Assembly (NCBI GenBank): GCA_022393335.1 | Contig: JAJEKB010020467.1 | Location: forward strand, 352,028-416,027 | Length of the DNA stretch: 64,000 nt | Direction: 5' to 3' | Source: Macrotrachela quadricornifera | Lineage: Eukaryota > Rotifera > Eurotatoria > Philodinida > Philodinidae | In this document: positions 46,183 through 58,338 of the stretch, piece by piece | Layout: every line of letters begins with the position of its first letter | Numbering within the stretch: position 1 is the stretch's first letter | Translations under genes and position numbers: made by a program | The notes under the pieces: model-generated | What the model saw: only the letters and a program-made list of their open reading frames with translations | Told to the model about the DNA's origin: nothing | The model's database searches: none

Positions 46183-46816
46183 GATCAATTCGTCGCATAT
46201 ATATGATAGTAAGAGAGACACGTATAGAGAGAATCAATAATTGAATTACACGATTTAAACTAAGTTGTAATTGACTATACTGCTCACCAAAGTGTTCTTA
46301 AGTAGATCTACCAGTCATACTTGACTCAATACAATAAAATCTAAAGAAAAATTTGAAACAAGCTTTTGAAAACTATTGGAATGAGGCATAAAATTTAATT
46401 TAACTTTCTTGATAAAGATAACTAAGATTTGGTACGCAATTAAAAATGAATCATTCAGAAAAACTTAAACATACAATAAGAGCAAGACTTGCTTCCATTA
46501 TTATTCTTAAAATTTTTAATATTCTTTCTCAGCATCAACTAAGAGGCAGTTCACTTAAATCAATTCAGTTATTCGACGGTGACAAACGCATTATCAAAGC
46601 TTTTCCTGTGTTTCAAAATGAAAGTTTGATGCTTTGGACGCTTTTCATCAAACTAATAATAATTTCGTTTAAGCACAGTATAGCTCAAAAGCTTCATACG
46701 AAACTTTTGAAATCAATAATTTGGTAAGTAAAAAGTTTGTTTAAATCGTGTAATTCAATTATTGATTTTCTCTATACTTGTCTCTCTTGCTATCATATAT
46801 ATGCGACGAATTGATC
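46183..46816. mobile_element. Foldback element with arms of about 85-90 bp
   Basis: The left arm begins GATCAATTCGTCGCATATAT and the right arm ends with its inverse. The arms share GAGAGACA, CAATAATTGAATTACACGAT and TTTAAAC. The middle of about 460 bp contains an open frame of 93 codons (46446-46727) with no known domain and several shorter repeats (CAAGCTTTTGAAA and CAAAGCTTTT types). Confidence 0.65.
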
Positions 46817-47499
46817 TAGTGCCAAAAGTGACCTAGTTTAGCTCATGAGAGTACTTAAGGTAATCGGTCTATGAGCATCGATGGCTGGACCTATTGAATA
46901 ATACATTTTTTGGAAATATATTTATTTATGACAAGCTAATAGTAGCATCAATGGTGTGATTATTTCTAAAAAGGAACTTCAAGAAAACTTCTCCATGCTG
47001 CCTGATAGATAGGGGTGTCGCGAGTTTTGTTCCCTAACGTGTCGTTTCTAAAGAGTAGGAACTCATCTCAAATCGCCTTTTACAGCTTATTTCAAACGTC
47101 CCGAGGTATTTATACATATTTGTTCGATTTTGTATGTAATAATGTTGTGCGTTCCTTGATCCTAGGAACGGAGCGGGCACACAGCATTCTTTGCGCACGA
47201 AACAGAAAATGTTAATACAACAAGGAGAACATTGTAAAAAGAAATGGCTGATAATAAATCTTCAGTTTCTGTTTATCATCACTGAGTAAATTTTTTTTAG
47301 AGTTTATAGACACAATCTACTTGGCCATAAATCCTTATTTTTTAAATCTTCGAAAGGTTTCCTGAAGGCTGGACCGTTTCTCCCCTACAACGGGCAAGTG
47401 TTCTACTTCCAACAGAAATGCTTTAACCTCATAAAATCAAGCAGAAATCCTTTTTCAACATCAAACTTTCCATATTATCGAACGGAAAATTTATTCCAA

Positions 47500-47900
47500 T
47501 TCTATTTTGTTCCAGCATAAATGGTTTAAATTGTAAGAGAAATGCTCTATTCATTTCTCAATTTACAAGCAGAAATGAAAAATGTGTAGATAGAAATGTA
47601 TATTCATTTTTTTTTCATCTTAAGGGTATGTCCTAGAAGAAGTCGTTTTTTCCAGCAGAAATCGTTTAAATTCTAAGAGAAGTGCTTTATCGATCTTCAA
47701 GCAGAAATGGAAAACTGAAAAAGTGAAGTGCATAGTTGCATTTTTTTTCATGTGAAGTATATGTATCAGGAGAAGTCGTCTTTTGCAGCAGAATTAGTTA
47801 AATACTATGAGTGATGCATCGTTCTTTTCTGCAAATATAAGACGAACTGGAAAAGAGATAGAGAGAAATGAGAGTTTCTTTTGAAAACTATATTCAATCA
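47500..47900. repeat. Degenerate tandem repeat, unit about 130-145 bp
   Basis: Copies start at about 47513, 47655 and 47788 with CCAGCAGAAATCGTTTAAAT-type sequence. They share AAGAGAAGTGCTTTAT, CAAGCAGAAATGGAAAA and a TTTTTTTTCAT stretch before AGAAGTCGT. No coding signal. Confidence 0.55.
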
Positions 47901-48795
47901 TGACAGAGAGGCTAGGCAACCGATGGGCTGTGAGGAGCAAATAGTTTTTGATGGAAAAAAAAGTACAGTTAATGATCTTTATGTGTAATAGTGGAATTTT
48001 GTGCTGGATGAAATAGTTTGCATCGTGTTTATTTTTTTCCGTTCTTATCGACGATGCTTTCGATTTTGCTTCTTTTAGTGAAGTGGTGCGATTTGTTCTG
48101 TTTGTTTAATTATTTGTTGTATAGTGTTGGTACCACCAACTTTTTCTTCATTCGTTTTTCGAAACAAAACATGTTTTGGAAGTTAAAACATAAATCTAGT
48201 TTTTGTTTGCTTCTATTGTGAAAAAGTTTTATAGATTGGTTTGAATTTAAGTGTATGTACAATATGAAATAATAGATTATCTTTCGTTCTCTTATTAAAC
48301 CACTTCTCCTTGAATTACAGTGTATGTGCAATTTCAAGTAATATATTATAGATATATTTTTTCTCTTCTTGTCCTTTGCTTTCATGTTTCTACATATTTA
48401 TATGTTTTCTATTTCTGTTGAAAATGGAACAGTTTTCTGATTCATTGATCCAATAGTCCACTGCTGTATAACAAACCCTTACACAGACTTATAAAAAAAA
48501 CAAATGATTTATGACGAGACAGTTTATGATCCTAAACTTGGAAAAGCTTCTGTAATAGTAATAAACGGAGACTTAGTTTTTATTACTCTCCACTCTGTCT
48601 TATAAAGTGTTATAAAAGAAAGAGAGAAGCGTATAAATGTCGCCGACTTTTGCTCTTTGCGCTCATTTAGAAAACTATTGTGTAGAAGAAACAAACTCTA
48701 ACTAAAACTTTGAAACAGTAAGTTGTACATACTAAGCATGTCTATACCATTAGGAACAGAACTTTGATTTATGTGATACTTTTTAGAGAAAAACA

Positions 48796-48921
48796 ATGGC
48801 CGAGGAAGTTCAGGACGGAACCGGTGCATGCTCGAAATGCAGTTGTCAAGGATGGTGGAATTGGCAACCAGGAAACAGCGCATGTGGCACCTGTGGACAC
48901 TCTTATAGCGATCATACATGA
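48796..48921 (+). CDS. Possible 41-residue cysteine-rich small protein
   Basis: The short frame from ATG 48796 has a good start context (AACAATGG) and lies 10 bp after an acceptor-like TTTTTAG. It encodes MAEEVQDGTGACSKCSCQGW, then WNWQPGNSACGTCGH and a short tail. The CxxCxC...CxxCxH arrangement could bind zinc like a minimal ribbon, with aromatic residues between the two knuckles. Local GC content is higher than in the surroundings. I cannot name a family. The frames on the other strand through this place are shadows. A spliced 5' UTR is inferred, not shown. Confidence 0.45.
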   Translation: MAEEVQDGTGACSKCSCQGWWNWQPGNSACGTCGHSYSDHT

Positions 48922-51129
48922 TGACAACTCAAGAAACTTGTTCACGAACATTGCGAATCCTTTTCTATCTTTAAATTCAAATCAATATGTTCCTTCGTAT
49001 TTTTTTCTTTCCGTCATTGCATTATTCATTCTTCTTTTTTTTGCCTAAATAAACAATATTCATTCTACCATTCTGAACTTATTATTGACCGTTTTCATTT
49101 CAGGCTAAGACACAAGAGACTCGTGCCGGTGAGAGGTCTGTCAGGCTGACTTTCTGTAAGTCGGATCCGGATGCCCATTTATTCCTTTTTTATTGGTATA
49201 ATAATAATGCTAATAAGGCGCAAGTAACTATTTGTTTATCTAGAGTGAAATTTGCCATTTGAATACTTTAAGATCACTAGATTAATCATTGATTATTTGG
49301 ATAGCTTTCGTATTAAAAAAAAGCAAACTAACACAGAATAAACAACATCATGAAAAAATTTTCGCATTCGTGAAAGGTCCCGTTGGATGGATTTGATAAA
49401 AAGAACATTATTCAACATGTTATAATCAATAGAAGAACAACATTCTCCAACTGGCGAGGGAAGGTCCTCCTGTGTGACGCTCAGTTTTGAATGGGATATA
49501 TTCCAGTTTGTAGACATCAGCGAGCTGATTCTTATGGCATATTTTGTTTTTTCCCATGAACCTTTGAATGAGAAAAATATTAGGGTTTATTTTCACAGGA
49601 TCAAACTAGAAATATCAAAATTTCATGCGTAATGTTGTAAGAAAAGATCAAGCTTTAGAACTTATTGCAACACTCAGATTCGCTTATTTTCGCGTAGCAG
49701 TCAAAAGGTATTTAAGATGATGCTACTTTTTCAAGCTTTGAAATTATTTTTTTTCTATACGAGAAAGGTATTCCTATGACATACTCTGAAAGATTCAAGT
49801 TGGATAACAAGACAATTTTCTACATTCTGAAGTTTAAGCTTTATGATTTTCATATTTCCAATGTGACAAACTATTTATTTACTGTTTCATTCGTTTTGTG
49901 CGCATCACATACCAAGAATTGAATTAATGGAAGTGGTACACAACAAAAAAATGATCGAAACACAATATTCGTTGACAATCACTACAACAAATGAATACCA
50001 TTTGATCTCAGTAGCTATTTGAGCAACTGTTTACATCAAAAGAAAAACAAATTTCTATAACACTTGCGAAATTTAAATATTGTTTTGGAATGTAGCCGCA
50101 AGTTGACCATGCATATGAAATCATTGGTTTAAATAAAGAGGAACTCAGTTAATTATGAACCCGACTTGGTAATTTGATGATAGTATCACGACTTCTTAAG
50201 TCAACATCTAATTTATCTAGTGATACGGAATATATTCTTTTCATTAACTCATTCCATTGCCGAAAAGAATAAGTATCAGAAGGCTGTTTAGCTGATGTCG
50301 TTTTCCTTGATATTACTAATAATTTACACGGCTGACCTCTAGTCAGATTGTTATCATATACAGCAATGTCAGTCTGGCGGCCATTGATCGACCATTAGCA
50401 GAAATCGATTGCTGACTACTTTATCGAGAACTTCTCTAATCGAATTGTAGGTTTGTGAAGACAAATAAATACAGGAGTGAGCAGTTGACCAGCGGTACTA
50501 ATGATAGGCATCACTTTGTATGGGTGCGTTGTGGCATTCACAGATTTTACTGTTACATAGGTCGTTGTTTTCTCCCATATAAGACCGAAAAGCAATCATG
50601 TTTACTAATAGAGACATTAAATAACAATAATACAACACAATTAAATAAAGGTGTTACGAGAATAAAAACATTACAGATCATGAGCTCTACAGTGTGGACT
50701 ACATAATAATAAATCACAATTGTATAAGTGCTGTCGATTAAGGAAAAGATAGGAAAAATGTAGATGTTCTAAAATTGCTCGTATACAATTGTATTCATTT
50801 GAAAAGAAAAAGTTCAATTAGAAAATAAACAGTCGTATATAAATTGTAGAGCTTTCAACCCTGTGACTTATGATATTTTTTTTTGTTTTTCTTTAATATA
50901 ACACATTAAGGAATTAAATATTTAAATACAAAATACGACCATCTAATCTTCTCATCTAACAAAACATATCTTATTGAAACTTTATTGTTATAACAAGGAT
51001 CCATAAAAAATGTAAAATTTTTCTAAAATATCTAGTTTATTTCTAAAATATAGTCCAATAATATTCATCGAACTCTGTTTAATTTATGCGAGAGCTAGTA
51101 TTAAAATCATAATCTGTTTTTTCAGTTTC
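48922..51129. other. Intergenic, no gene recognised
   Basis: Mostly AT-rich sequence with many stops. A possible acceptor and short open stretch at about 49105-49260 could be a second exon of the gene at 48796, but nothing in it is recognisable. Confidence 0.35.
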
Positions 51130-54100
51130 TTAAAATATTGTGCACGATTGACATCCAACTTGATTGTCATGAAAGTAGATTCTGAGTATCTGAATACGAT
51201 AAAAAAAAGATGAATATGATGGATGTGAAAAGATGGTTATATGCTTTTACCGTATTGTTACTTAATATTTCTCTAAGATATTGTGCCTGTTGATCATCGA
51301 TTTGATTGTTGTAGAGATAGAGTACGATGAGTGTCTATATAAGATAATAAAGAGAAATATAAAAAGTATTTATCTCTCACTCTATTCCTTCGTAATCCTT
51401 CACAAAGATATTGTGCACCTTTATTTCCGATTTGATTATGATGAAGAGAAAGTTCAGTGAGTGTCTTTTATAAAATAAACTATTTATATTATAGAAATCA
51501 AGTGACTTTTTTTTTATTGTACTGTATTTGTTTTTAGTGCTTCACCGATAGATTGTGCACCTGAATCTTCAATTTGATTGTGATGAAGTGAGAGTGTAGT
51601 TAGTGTCTGGATGGAATAATTAAAATGAATATTATAGAGATTAACTATCTGCAAGACAATATATTTTTAAGCTAACATTAAACAGATTCACATCCACATC
51701 CAGAAGGAATAAAATCGAATTTTTATTCCTTCATATTTAGGACTTATCGTGTATATAACTAAATAAAGAATAAAAATTCTAGTTATGACATTAAATGCAG
51801 ATATGGATGTGAATCCAAGCATAAAAAGATCTACAGATTCTCAATAAGACGAAAAAGTTTGTGTATCTCACTTTATTCGTTTGTAATCCTTCACCGATAT
51901 ATTTTGCACCTTTGTCTCCTATTTGATTATTACATAGATAGAGTGCAGTGAGTTTCTGTATAAAATAATGAAAATAAATATAGTAAATATGAAAAGAAGG
52001 TTTTTCTCTTACAATCGTTCTTTGTAATCCTTTGCCAAAATATTGTGCACCTCTATCGCTGATTTGGTTGTTACTAAGGTAGAGTTCTTTAAGTGTCTGT
52101 ACGAAGTAATGAAGATAAATATAAAACATATAAAAAAAACTATTTTTCTCGTACTGTATTCGTTTGTAATGCTTCACTCAGATAGAGTACGCCTTTATCT
52201 CCAATATGATTGTGTTCAAGGTGTAATATAGTGAGTATCTGTATGAAATAATAAAGATGAATATTCTCTTATTCTCTTACTTTATTTATTTGTAGTGCTT
52301 CACCAAGATATTGTGCACCTAAAGCTCCAATTTGATTACTACGAAGATCGAGTGATGTGAGTGTCTGTATAAAATAATAAATGTGGAAACCTCGGATTTA
52401 AATCCGAGTTAGGAATAAGAATCGAACAGATTATGTTCATAACCAATTCAAAAGAATATAAGTTATTTTCTTAATATTTCATGAGACAATGTTCTATACA
52501 AAATTTCATTGCAGTTAGGTGAACCTCTCAAGAGCTCTCGTGTGAAGGGACGGACGAACACATTGACCGATTCTATAGTGTATGAAATTTTTGAGTACAC
52601 AATAAAAATGGATATGATAAAGATGAAGAGTTCGCTCTAGTGTGTGTAAGTCCTGTGAATAACAGTATTACTGATGGTATTGAAAAGAACAAAGAAAAAA
52701 GATAGTTCTGTCTTGAGACTCAAAACATGCATTTTCTGTTATTTAAAGAGACGTCCTACATCGATTGAACTAGAAAAAAAGGGAACGTCATTATCAAATC
52801 ATTTGATAGTGAAAACTAGAAGGTGAGAAGAGTTTTCTTGTTTGATTAATTATCAGAAAATAAACATAATATAATTTACCTTATCATTTCTTAGTAGATA
52901 ATAACTAACTATTTTCATATCGTTGTTGGTTAAATTGGATTCTCTCAAAACTAAATCTGAACTATTTTTGTTTTCTTTGATGCCTTCTTCCAGGTTTTTA
53001 TTTGAATAAATCACAATTGATGGAATAAAATTTGTTGTTGTTTCTAAAGAAATTATTCATATAATTTTATTAATATGATTTCAAATGAAAATGATATAGG
53101 ATATTCCATAAATTAGATATGCCTTTTTTGTTGAGATCTATAGTGATGATACTTAACAAAGGATCTCCCAAAGCATGTCAACATGAATATAAACTTTGAA
53201 TATATTTCGATGATTGATACAAAAATCGGCTCGTTCGCTCAAATTACAATAGAAATATTCAAATCTCTTATTGAGAAAAAATTTGATGTGATCGACAGAG
53301 TTTCGAGAATGATTGTAGATCACTTGTTCGTATTTACTATATTAATATTTCTGATCAGACAAAAGATTTTTGTTCTCTTCTAAAATATTCGGATCATATT
53401 TCAACAGTTCTAACGAAGTAAATGCCCCAATTGTCAAATCAATTTTGAGTCAAAAGTATGTGCATAACATTAGTTTCAATGAGTTGTGTTTAGTATAAAA
53501 GTTTCAAATTTTTTGGTTATTTTTATGGTAAGATACAGCTATAATAAAAGTGTGTTTATATATTGCCAGAATATATAGACGAATTCTCATTGAGGTTTAT
53601 CTGTGTGCAAAATTCGAAAATCAATTCTTGTTCAGGATATTCATAGTTTATTAGGATCTACATATAAGAAACAAATATTGAAATAATTACCATTTGACTC
53701 AATTGAATCAGTTTGTTGATCTGATTGTTTTTTGTTAAGCATTTTAAATTTGTCTGAAGGAATCGTATTGACAGATGATACTGTTTTTGATAAATAGAAC
53801 GGTGATGGTACAAGCTGATAAACTGAAGATTCTTCTCGTAATCGAATAATATTTAAATGTTTCTCTGGTGACCATTTATCAATAACACGTAAATAAGTTC
53901 CTGGGATTAATATTATTTCATTTTCATTTTGATAAAATGAATGAGATTGAATAGATTTTCCATGAAGACATTCAATCATAAATAAAGTTCGCATACCAGT
54001 TTGTCCAATAAATTTTTCAATAACTTCAATTGTTTCTGTACATGAACTTACACCCCACCATATTTTATCTTTTTCATATAAATTACTAATATCTTTACGA

Positions 54101-54498
54101 ATTCCACGCCAAATTATTGTGTTTATTGATGGAAGTTTATACAATGCTGTAAGGAAAAGTTTTAAATAAGAATACCATGATTTTAATTCATTTCGATTTT
54201 TAGAACGAAGTTTTTGATTTAATAAAGTATAGAAAGTATCATCACCATCAAATGATTTCATGGTAAATAATCTAATAGATGCTGATTCATCAGGTGTTAA
54301 ACCATCTGAAGGATTTTTAGAGTCATGTTCAGCAGTCCATACCATATTTTCAATATCAGATATTGGTGGTTCCATTTGTGCAACAGCTTCTCTAAGTGAT
54401 ACTAACTTTTTTTTCTCGTAATCTCCAATAGATGATAGTGTTTCAATAGGCTCTTTATCAACATCAGTAAAACGATAAATAGCATCATCTTGCGCCAT
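51130..54498 (-). CDS. ADP-ribosyltransferase fused to NLRC-type leucine-rich repeats, 539 aa
   Basis: Ten exons in coding order: 54498-53691 (ART), 53043-52880 (linker), then seven exons of exactly 84 nt (52364-52281, 52238-52155, 52096-52013, 51955-51872, 51606-51523, 51464-51381, 51334-51251) and a terminal exon 51189-51130 ending in TAA. All LRR exons are phase 0, each encoding one 28-residue repeat such as TLKELYLSNNQISDRGAQYF. The ART has Arg131 in IIWRGIRKD, Ser151/152 in WWGVSSCTE and the ExE Glu192/Glu194 in YQNENEIILIPG, so it should be catalytic. The total of 1620 nt is in frame. Introns 1 (647 bp) and 2 (515 bp) carry transposon remains. The LRRs are of the ribonuclease-inhibitor/NLRC kind and probably choose the target or sense a ligand. 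Confidence 0.85.
51684..51818. repeat. Palindromic MITE in an LRR-gene intron
   Basis: AGATTCACATCCACATCC on the left and GGATGTGAATCC on the right are inverted. The element of about 130 bp lies in the intron between the fourth and fifth 84-nt LRR exons, which is 265 bp long while the other LRR introns are 42-58 bp or (51465-51522) about that size. Confidence 0.5.
52382..52612. mobile_element. Short copy of the 44.65-45.8 kb element in ART-LRR intron 2
   Basis: The segment is inverted relative to the larger copy. It keeps the GTGGAAACCTCGGATTTAAA end and the block around ACACATTGACCGATTCTATA. Most of the interior of the long copy is missing. It explains about half of the 515-bp intron. Confidence 0.55.
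53120..53480. mobile_element. Degraded arm of the 57.4-58.3 kb foldback family in ART-LRR intron 1
   Basis: TGATACTTAACAAAGGATCT, ATATAAACTTTGAATAT, ATTGATACAAAAATCGGCTC and GTTCGCTCAAATTAC follow the same order as in the arm at about 58190-58290. It enlarges intron 1 of the ART-LRR gene to 647 bp. Confidence 0.5.
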
Positions 54499-55141
54499 AT
54501 CTCTATTAGTACAAAAGCAAATTTGAAAAAAAATATTCTCTACTTAAAAATGTGTACAATTCTATGGCAACACATTCTATATTTAAGAGAAAAATTAATC
54601 CATTTAATGGATTCTTTTTTTTTTTGGACAAAGTGAACAAAACATTTTATTTGTTTTACGCACTTTATTGTTAATATAACCTTTTGAAAAAATCCATTAT
54701 TTAGAAGAAATTTGTTGGTTCTACAGATTTCAAGTTTTTTACTTCATTTTTAACTGTTGTTTTATCTGTTTTGTAAAATAAAAAAGGTGTGCCGTAATGA
54801 ATAACAATTAGCTTTCTTTTGAATCATTCAAAATTTTTTTTTGTATTTTGTACAGATTATTAAAATTTATTTTAAAAAAACAAGAAAAGAAAAGAAAAAT
54901 AAGAACAATATTTTATTAAAACATTCGCTCAATTGTTTTAGTTTTATTCCATTAATTCTTTTCTTTCAATTTAATAATAACTTGAAAAAAAGTAAAAAAT
55001 AATAAAAGAGTATAGCAAAAAATATTAACAATTCCATTTTGTCAATCAAATTGATGAAAGAAACTAAAGAAATTATTTTTGTTTAGTGATAAATCTGACA
55101 AGTAGTGTAGATTAAAGTGATTCACTAAGTCCTTTAAACTA
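54499..55141. other. Upstream region of the ART-LRR gene, AT-rich
   Basis: This stretch holds the promoter and 5' UTR of the minus-strand ART-LRR gene and ends at the piggyBac insertion site. Poly-T and poly-A runs only; no other feature is seen. Confidence 0.4.
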
Positions 55142-55145
55142 TTAA

Positions 55146-57133
55146 CTCTTTCACGGCGATTCGATTTTTCGAAGATTTCAACCTCAATATACCAATTTTC
55201 ATATATGCTCATCCTCATTAAATGTGCTGATCGATATTTTCGATGTATAGGAAATATCCTAATGACGAATATGGATTATTCCAATAAAATTTATCAAGTT
55301 GGTTTTTTTTCATCCTCTGTTCTTCTGTAATACATTGTATTTTTTCGACTTGTCCATGCATGCCTATATAAATACATACATCACTATAATCGAGATACTG
55401 AAAAAAAGCTAAAAGCATATTCTTAAAATTTGCAATTTAAATGCTATTCGAAGAAACGGATACAAAGGAAAGTGGCGACTCGCAAAGTGATGTGAGCAGT
55501 TTGAATGATGGTTTCTCCAGAATCCAATTCGAATCTACAAGCTCTGAAAACGTTACGGATGGTGGTGATGATAATGACAATGTGAATTCACAAGTCTGGG
55601 ACGAAATAGAATCCGAATCGGATATCGAATTCTCGGAGGATTATGGAATAATGGAAGAGCTCTCAGAAAACTCGGAAAATGGTGCGATCGATCCTGTCGA
55701 TTGTTATCGGCATTTTCTTACTGATGAGATTATTAGTCTCATGGTTCGTGAAACTAATCGATACGCAGAACAACATTTACAAACTCAACAACTTACCAAA
55801 CGATCGAAAACTCTTCGATGGAAACCAACTAATAATAAAGAAATGCTCAAATTTTTTGGAATTATCATTGAAATGGGATTAGTACAAATGCCAGAAACAG
55901 ATTACTACTGGAGTAAAAGCAAGCTGTTTGGATATGAAGTCATTCAAAATACGATGTCAATAGACCGATTCGAATTACTTCTCAAATTTTTTCATTTTTC
56001 GAACAACCAAGAAGAGCATGCAGACGAAGACAGGTTGTTCAAGCTCAGACCACTTTTAGATCTATTGAGAGATAGATTCAAATCAATTTATATGCCTGGC
56101 TCTGTTATTTCTATCGATGAAACAATAGTACCATGGAAGGGGAGGCTTTTATTCAAATAATACATTCCTGGAAAAGCACACAAATATGAAGTCAAGATAT
56201 ACAAGCTGGCAGCTGCTAACGAATACCTCTGGAATTTTATGATTTACACTGGTCAGCAGGATTCAACGGCAGGTCTTGGACACACTCAAACTGTCGTGCT
56301 CTATCTGGCAGATGGTCTTCTCGAATGTCATCGAACTGTAGTAGTTGACAACTTCTTTACAAATATTTTCCTTGCAGAAAGCTTATTGCAAAATGATACT
56401 TATTTTATTGGAACATTGAGAAGTAATCGCATTCGACAACGTTGATAGACACTGGAAAAACCAATAAAACCAATCAACGTATCGTGAAACCATCAGTTGT
56501 TCCCGATTACAATAAGGGGAAACAAAGTATAGATTTATCTGACCAATTATCAACATACTATACATGCCTTCGACGGTCAAAAAGATGGTATCTCAAAGTG
56601 GCATTTGAGATGGTATTTGGAGTGTCAATAGTAAATGCCTATTTGATTTACAAACAATATTATGGCACGAACGTTATGACGATGTTACAATTTCGCGAAA
56701 GTCTCGAGCAGTCTTTACTTCTTGGTGTGCCATACGAGAATCTACAGTCCGGACCCAGAGAACGTTCAACAAGCCAAACGAAACGCAAGCTGGCGGATCA
56801 GAAATTTGAAGAAATGGAAGGATCTCCACGTGATGTCAGAAGACGATGTGTTGGTTGCTATGAGAAGATTAGGCAACAACAATCAAGAGAAGCAAGTGCG
56901 ATCGCAGCAAAGAGGATAAAAACTTTCTGTCCTGACTGCGACAAGTTTTTCTGGCTGATTGTTTTAATGAAAAACATTCCTCTAAACAATGAAAAAGATC
57001 AACCTGTCGCAAAGATAAAGGTAACTCTGTGTCCCTTTATACTTCAAAAAAAAAGAGGAAAATCTACTTTTTCATCATTTTTCTGGTCAAAATACACTGT
57101 GAGCCACCGATGACTCACATCGCCGTGAAAGGA
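55146..57133 (+). mobile_element. piggyBac-type transposon, both ends present, transposase broken
   Basis: TTAA at 55142 and 57134 flank 1988 bp. The ends CTCTTTCACGGCGAT and, reverse-complemented, TCCTTTCACGGCGAT are inverted. The transposase starts at ATG 55441 with an acidic N-terminal part, then the DDE_Tnp_1_7 domain: LRWKPTNNKEMLKFFGIII, first Asp in VISIDETIVPWKGR and second Asp in RTVVVDNFFTNIFLAES. A TAA at 56158, just before YIPGKAHKYEVK, and a frame break near 56440 disrupt it. The later frame holds PDYNKGKQSIDLSDQL (third Asp region) and a C-terminal cysteine-rich part (RRCVGCYEKI, FCPDCDKFF). Part of the core between RSNR and the third-Asp block looks deleted. Confidence 0.85.
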
Positions 57134-57438
57134 TTAATTATAATTCAGAAAGTGCGGAAATCCGTTGGTAACACTGTTTGTAGAGGGTAGTATTATAGAC
57201 CGTGATCATTTATTTTCTTAGCAAATAACGTTTGCTCGAAGCTCATTTACATCACATTAGATACCATGGGAAAAGCCCTTCGTTAAGAATACATTGTCAA
57301 TAGCACAACGATTACCGTAGTCCTGGTAGTGTAATATAATTATCTGCTATATAGAACAGACAGATGGTACTCAAATCATGGTGCCTTCTGATTGACATAA
57401 TGGTACTTCTGCAAAAGTTTTGCGCATACCACGTTCTA

Positions 57439-58336
57439 CCGAGTGTTTGAAAAGTCACTTACCAAAAAAAAATTTGAATATCTCCCTTACGGCTCGAGCA
57501 AACGAACTGATTTTTTTATCAATTCAAGAGGCATGTTCAAAGTTTATATCCATAAAGACATGTCTAGAGAGGCGCTTTGTTAAGTATCATTATTGATTTG
57601 AACAAAAAAATGTTTACTTTTTTACAGATAGGAAGAAAAAACAATATACTTGACAAAAGATCCCTCTAGACATGTCTTTATCAATATGATGCTTGAACAT
57701 ACCTCTATCATTGATAAAAAAATCAGCTCGTTTGCTTGAGCCGTAAAGGAGATATTCAATTTGTTTTTCGACAAAATGACTTTTCAAGATTGCCCAAAAA
57801 TTACACAACGGAGAAAAAATTGATTATCTCCATTACGGTTCGAGCAAACGGGCTGATTCTTTTATCAATAATAGAGGTATGTCGAAGCTTCAGGTTCATA
57901 AAGACATGCCTGGAGAAATTCTTCGTTAATTATATTGGTTTTTTTTCTTATCTGTGAAAAAGTAAACATTTTTTTGTTGAAGTCATTTGTGATACTTAAC
58001 AAAGGTTTTCTCTAACCTTATCCATATGGATTTAAAGTGTGAATATGCCGCTATTATGAGTAAAAAAATCAGTTTGTTTGGTTGAGCTGTAGCCGAAATA
58101 TTCAATTTTTTCTTGGTAAGGTGGCTTTTGGCTCATCCTATTCCTATTTGTGAAAAAATAAAAATTTTTTTGTTCAAACTAATAATGATACTTAGCAAAG
58201 CGTCTCTCTAGACATGTCTTTATGGATATAAACTTTGAACATGCCTCTATCATTGATAAAAAAATCAGTTCGTTTGCTCGAGCCGTAAGGGAGATATTCA
58301 GATTTTTTTTTGGTAAGTGACTTTTCAAACACCCGG
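57439..58336. mobile_element. Complex foldback element, TA-flanked
   Basis: TA at 57437 and 58337 flank 898 bp. The ends are CCGAGTGTTTGAAAAGTCAC and its near inverse ending CTTTTCAAACACCCGG. The inside consists of several alternating direct and inverted copies of one arm unit of about 160-190 bp (CTCCCTTACGGCTCGAGCAA, AAAGACATGTCTAGAG, TTAAGTATCATTA) at about 57440, 57620, 57800, 57960 and 58150. It has no coding capacity. Confidence 0.7.
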
Positions 58337-58338
58337 TA

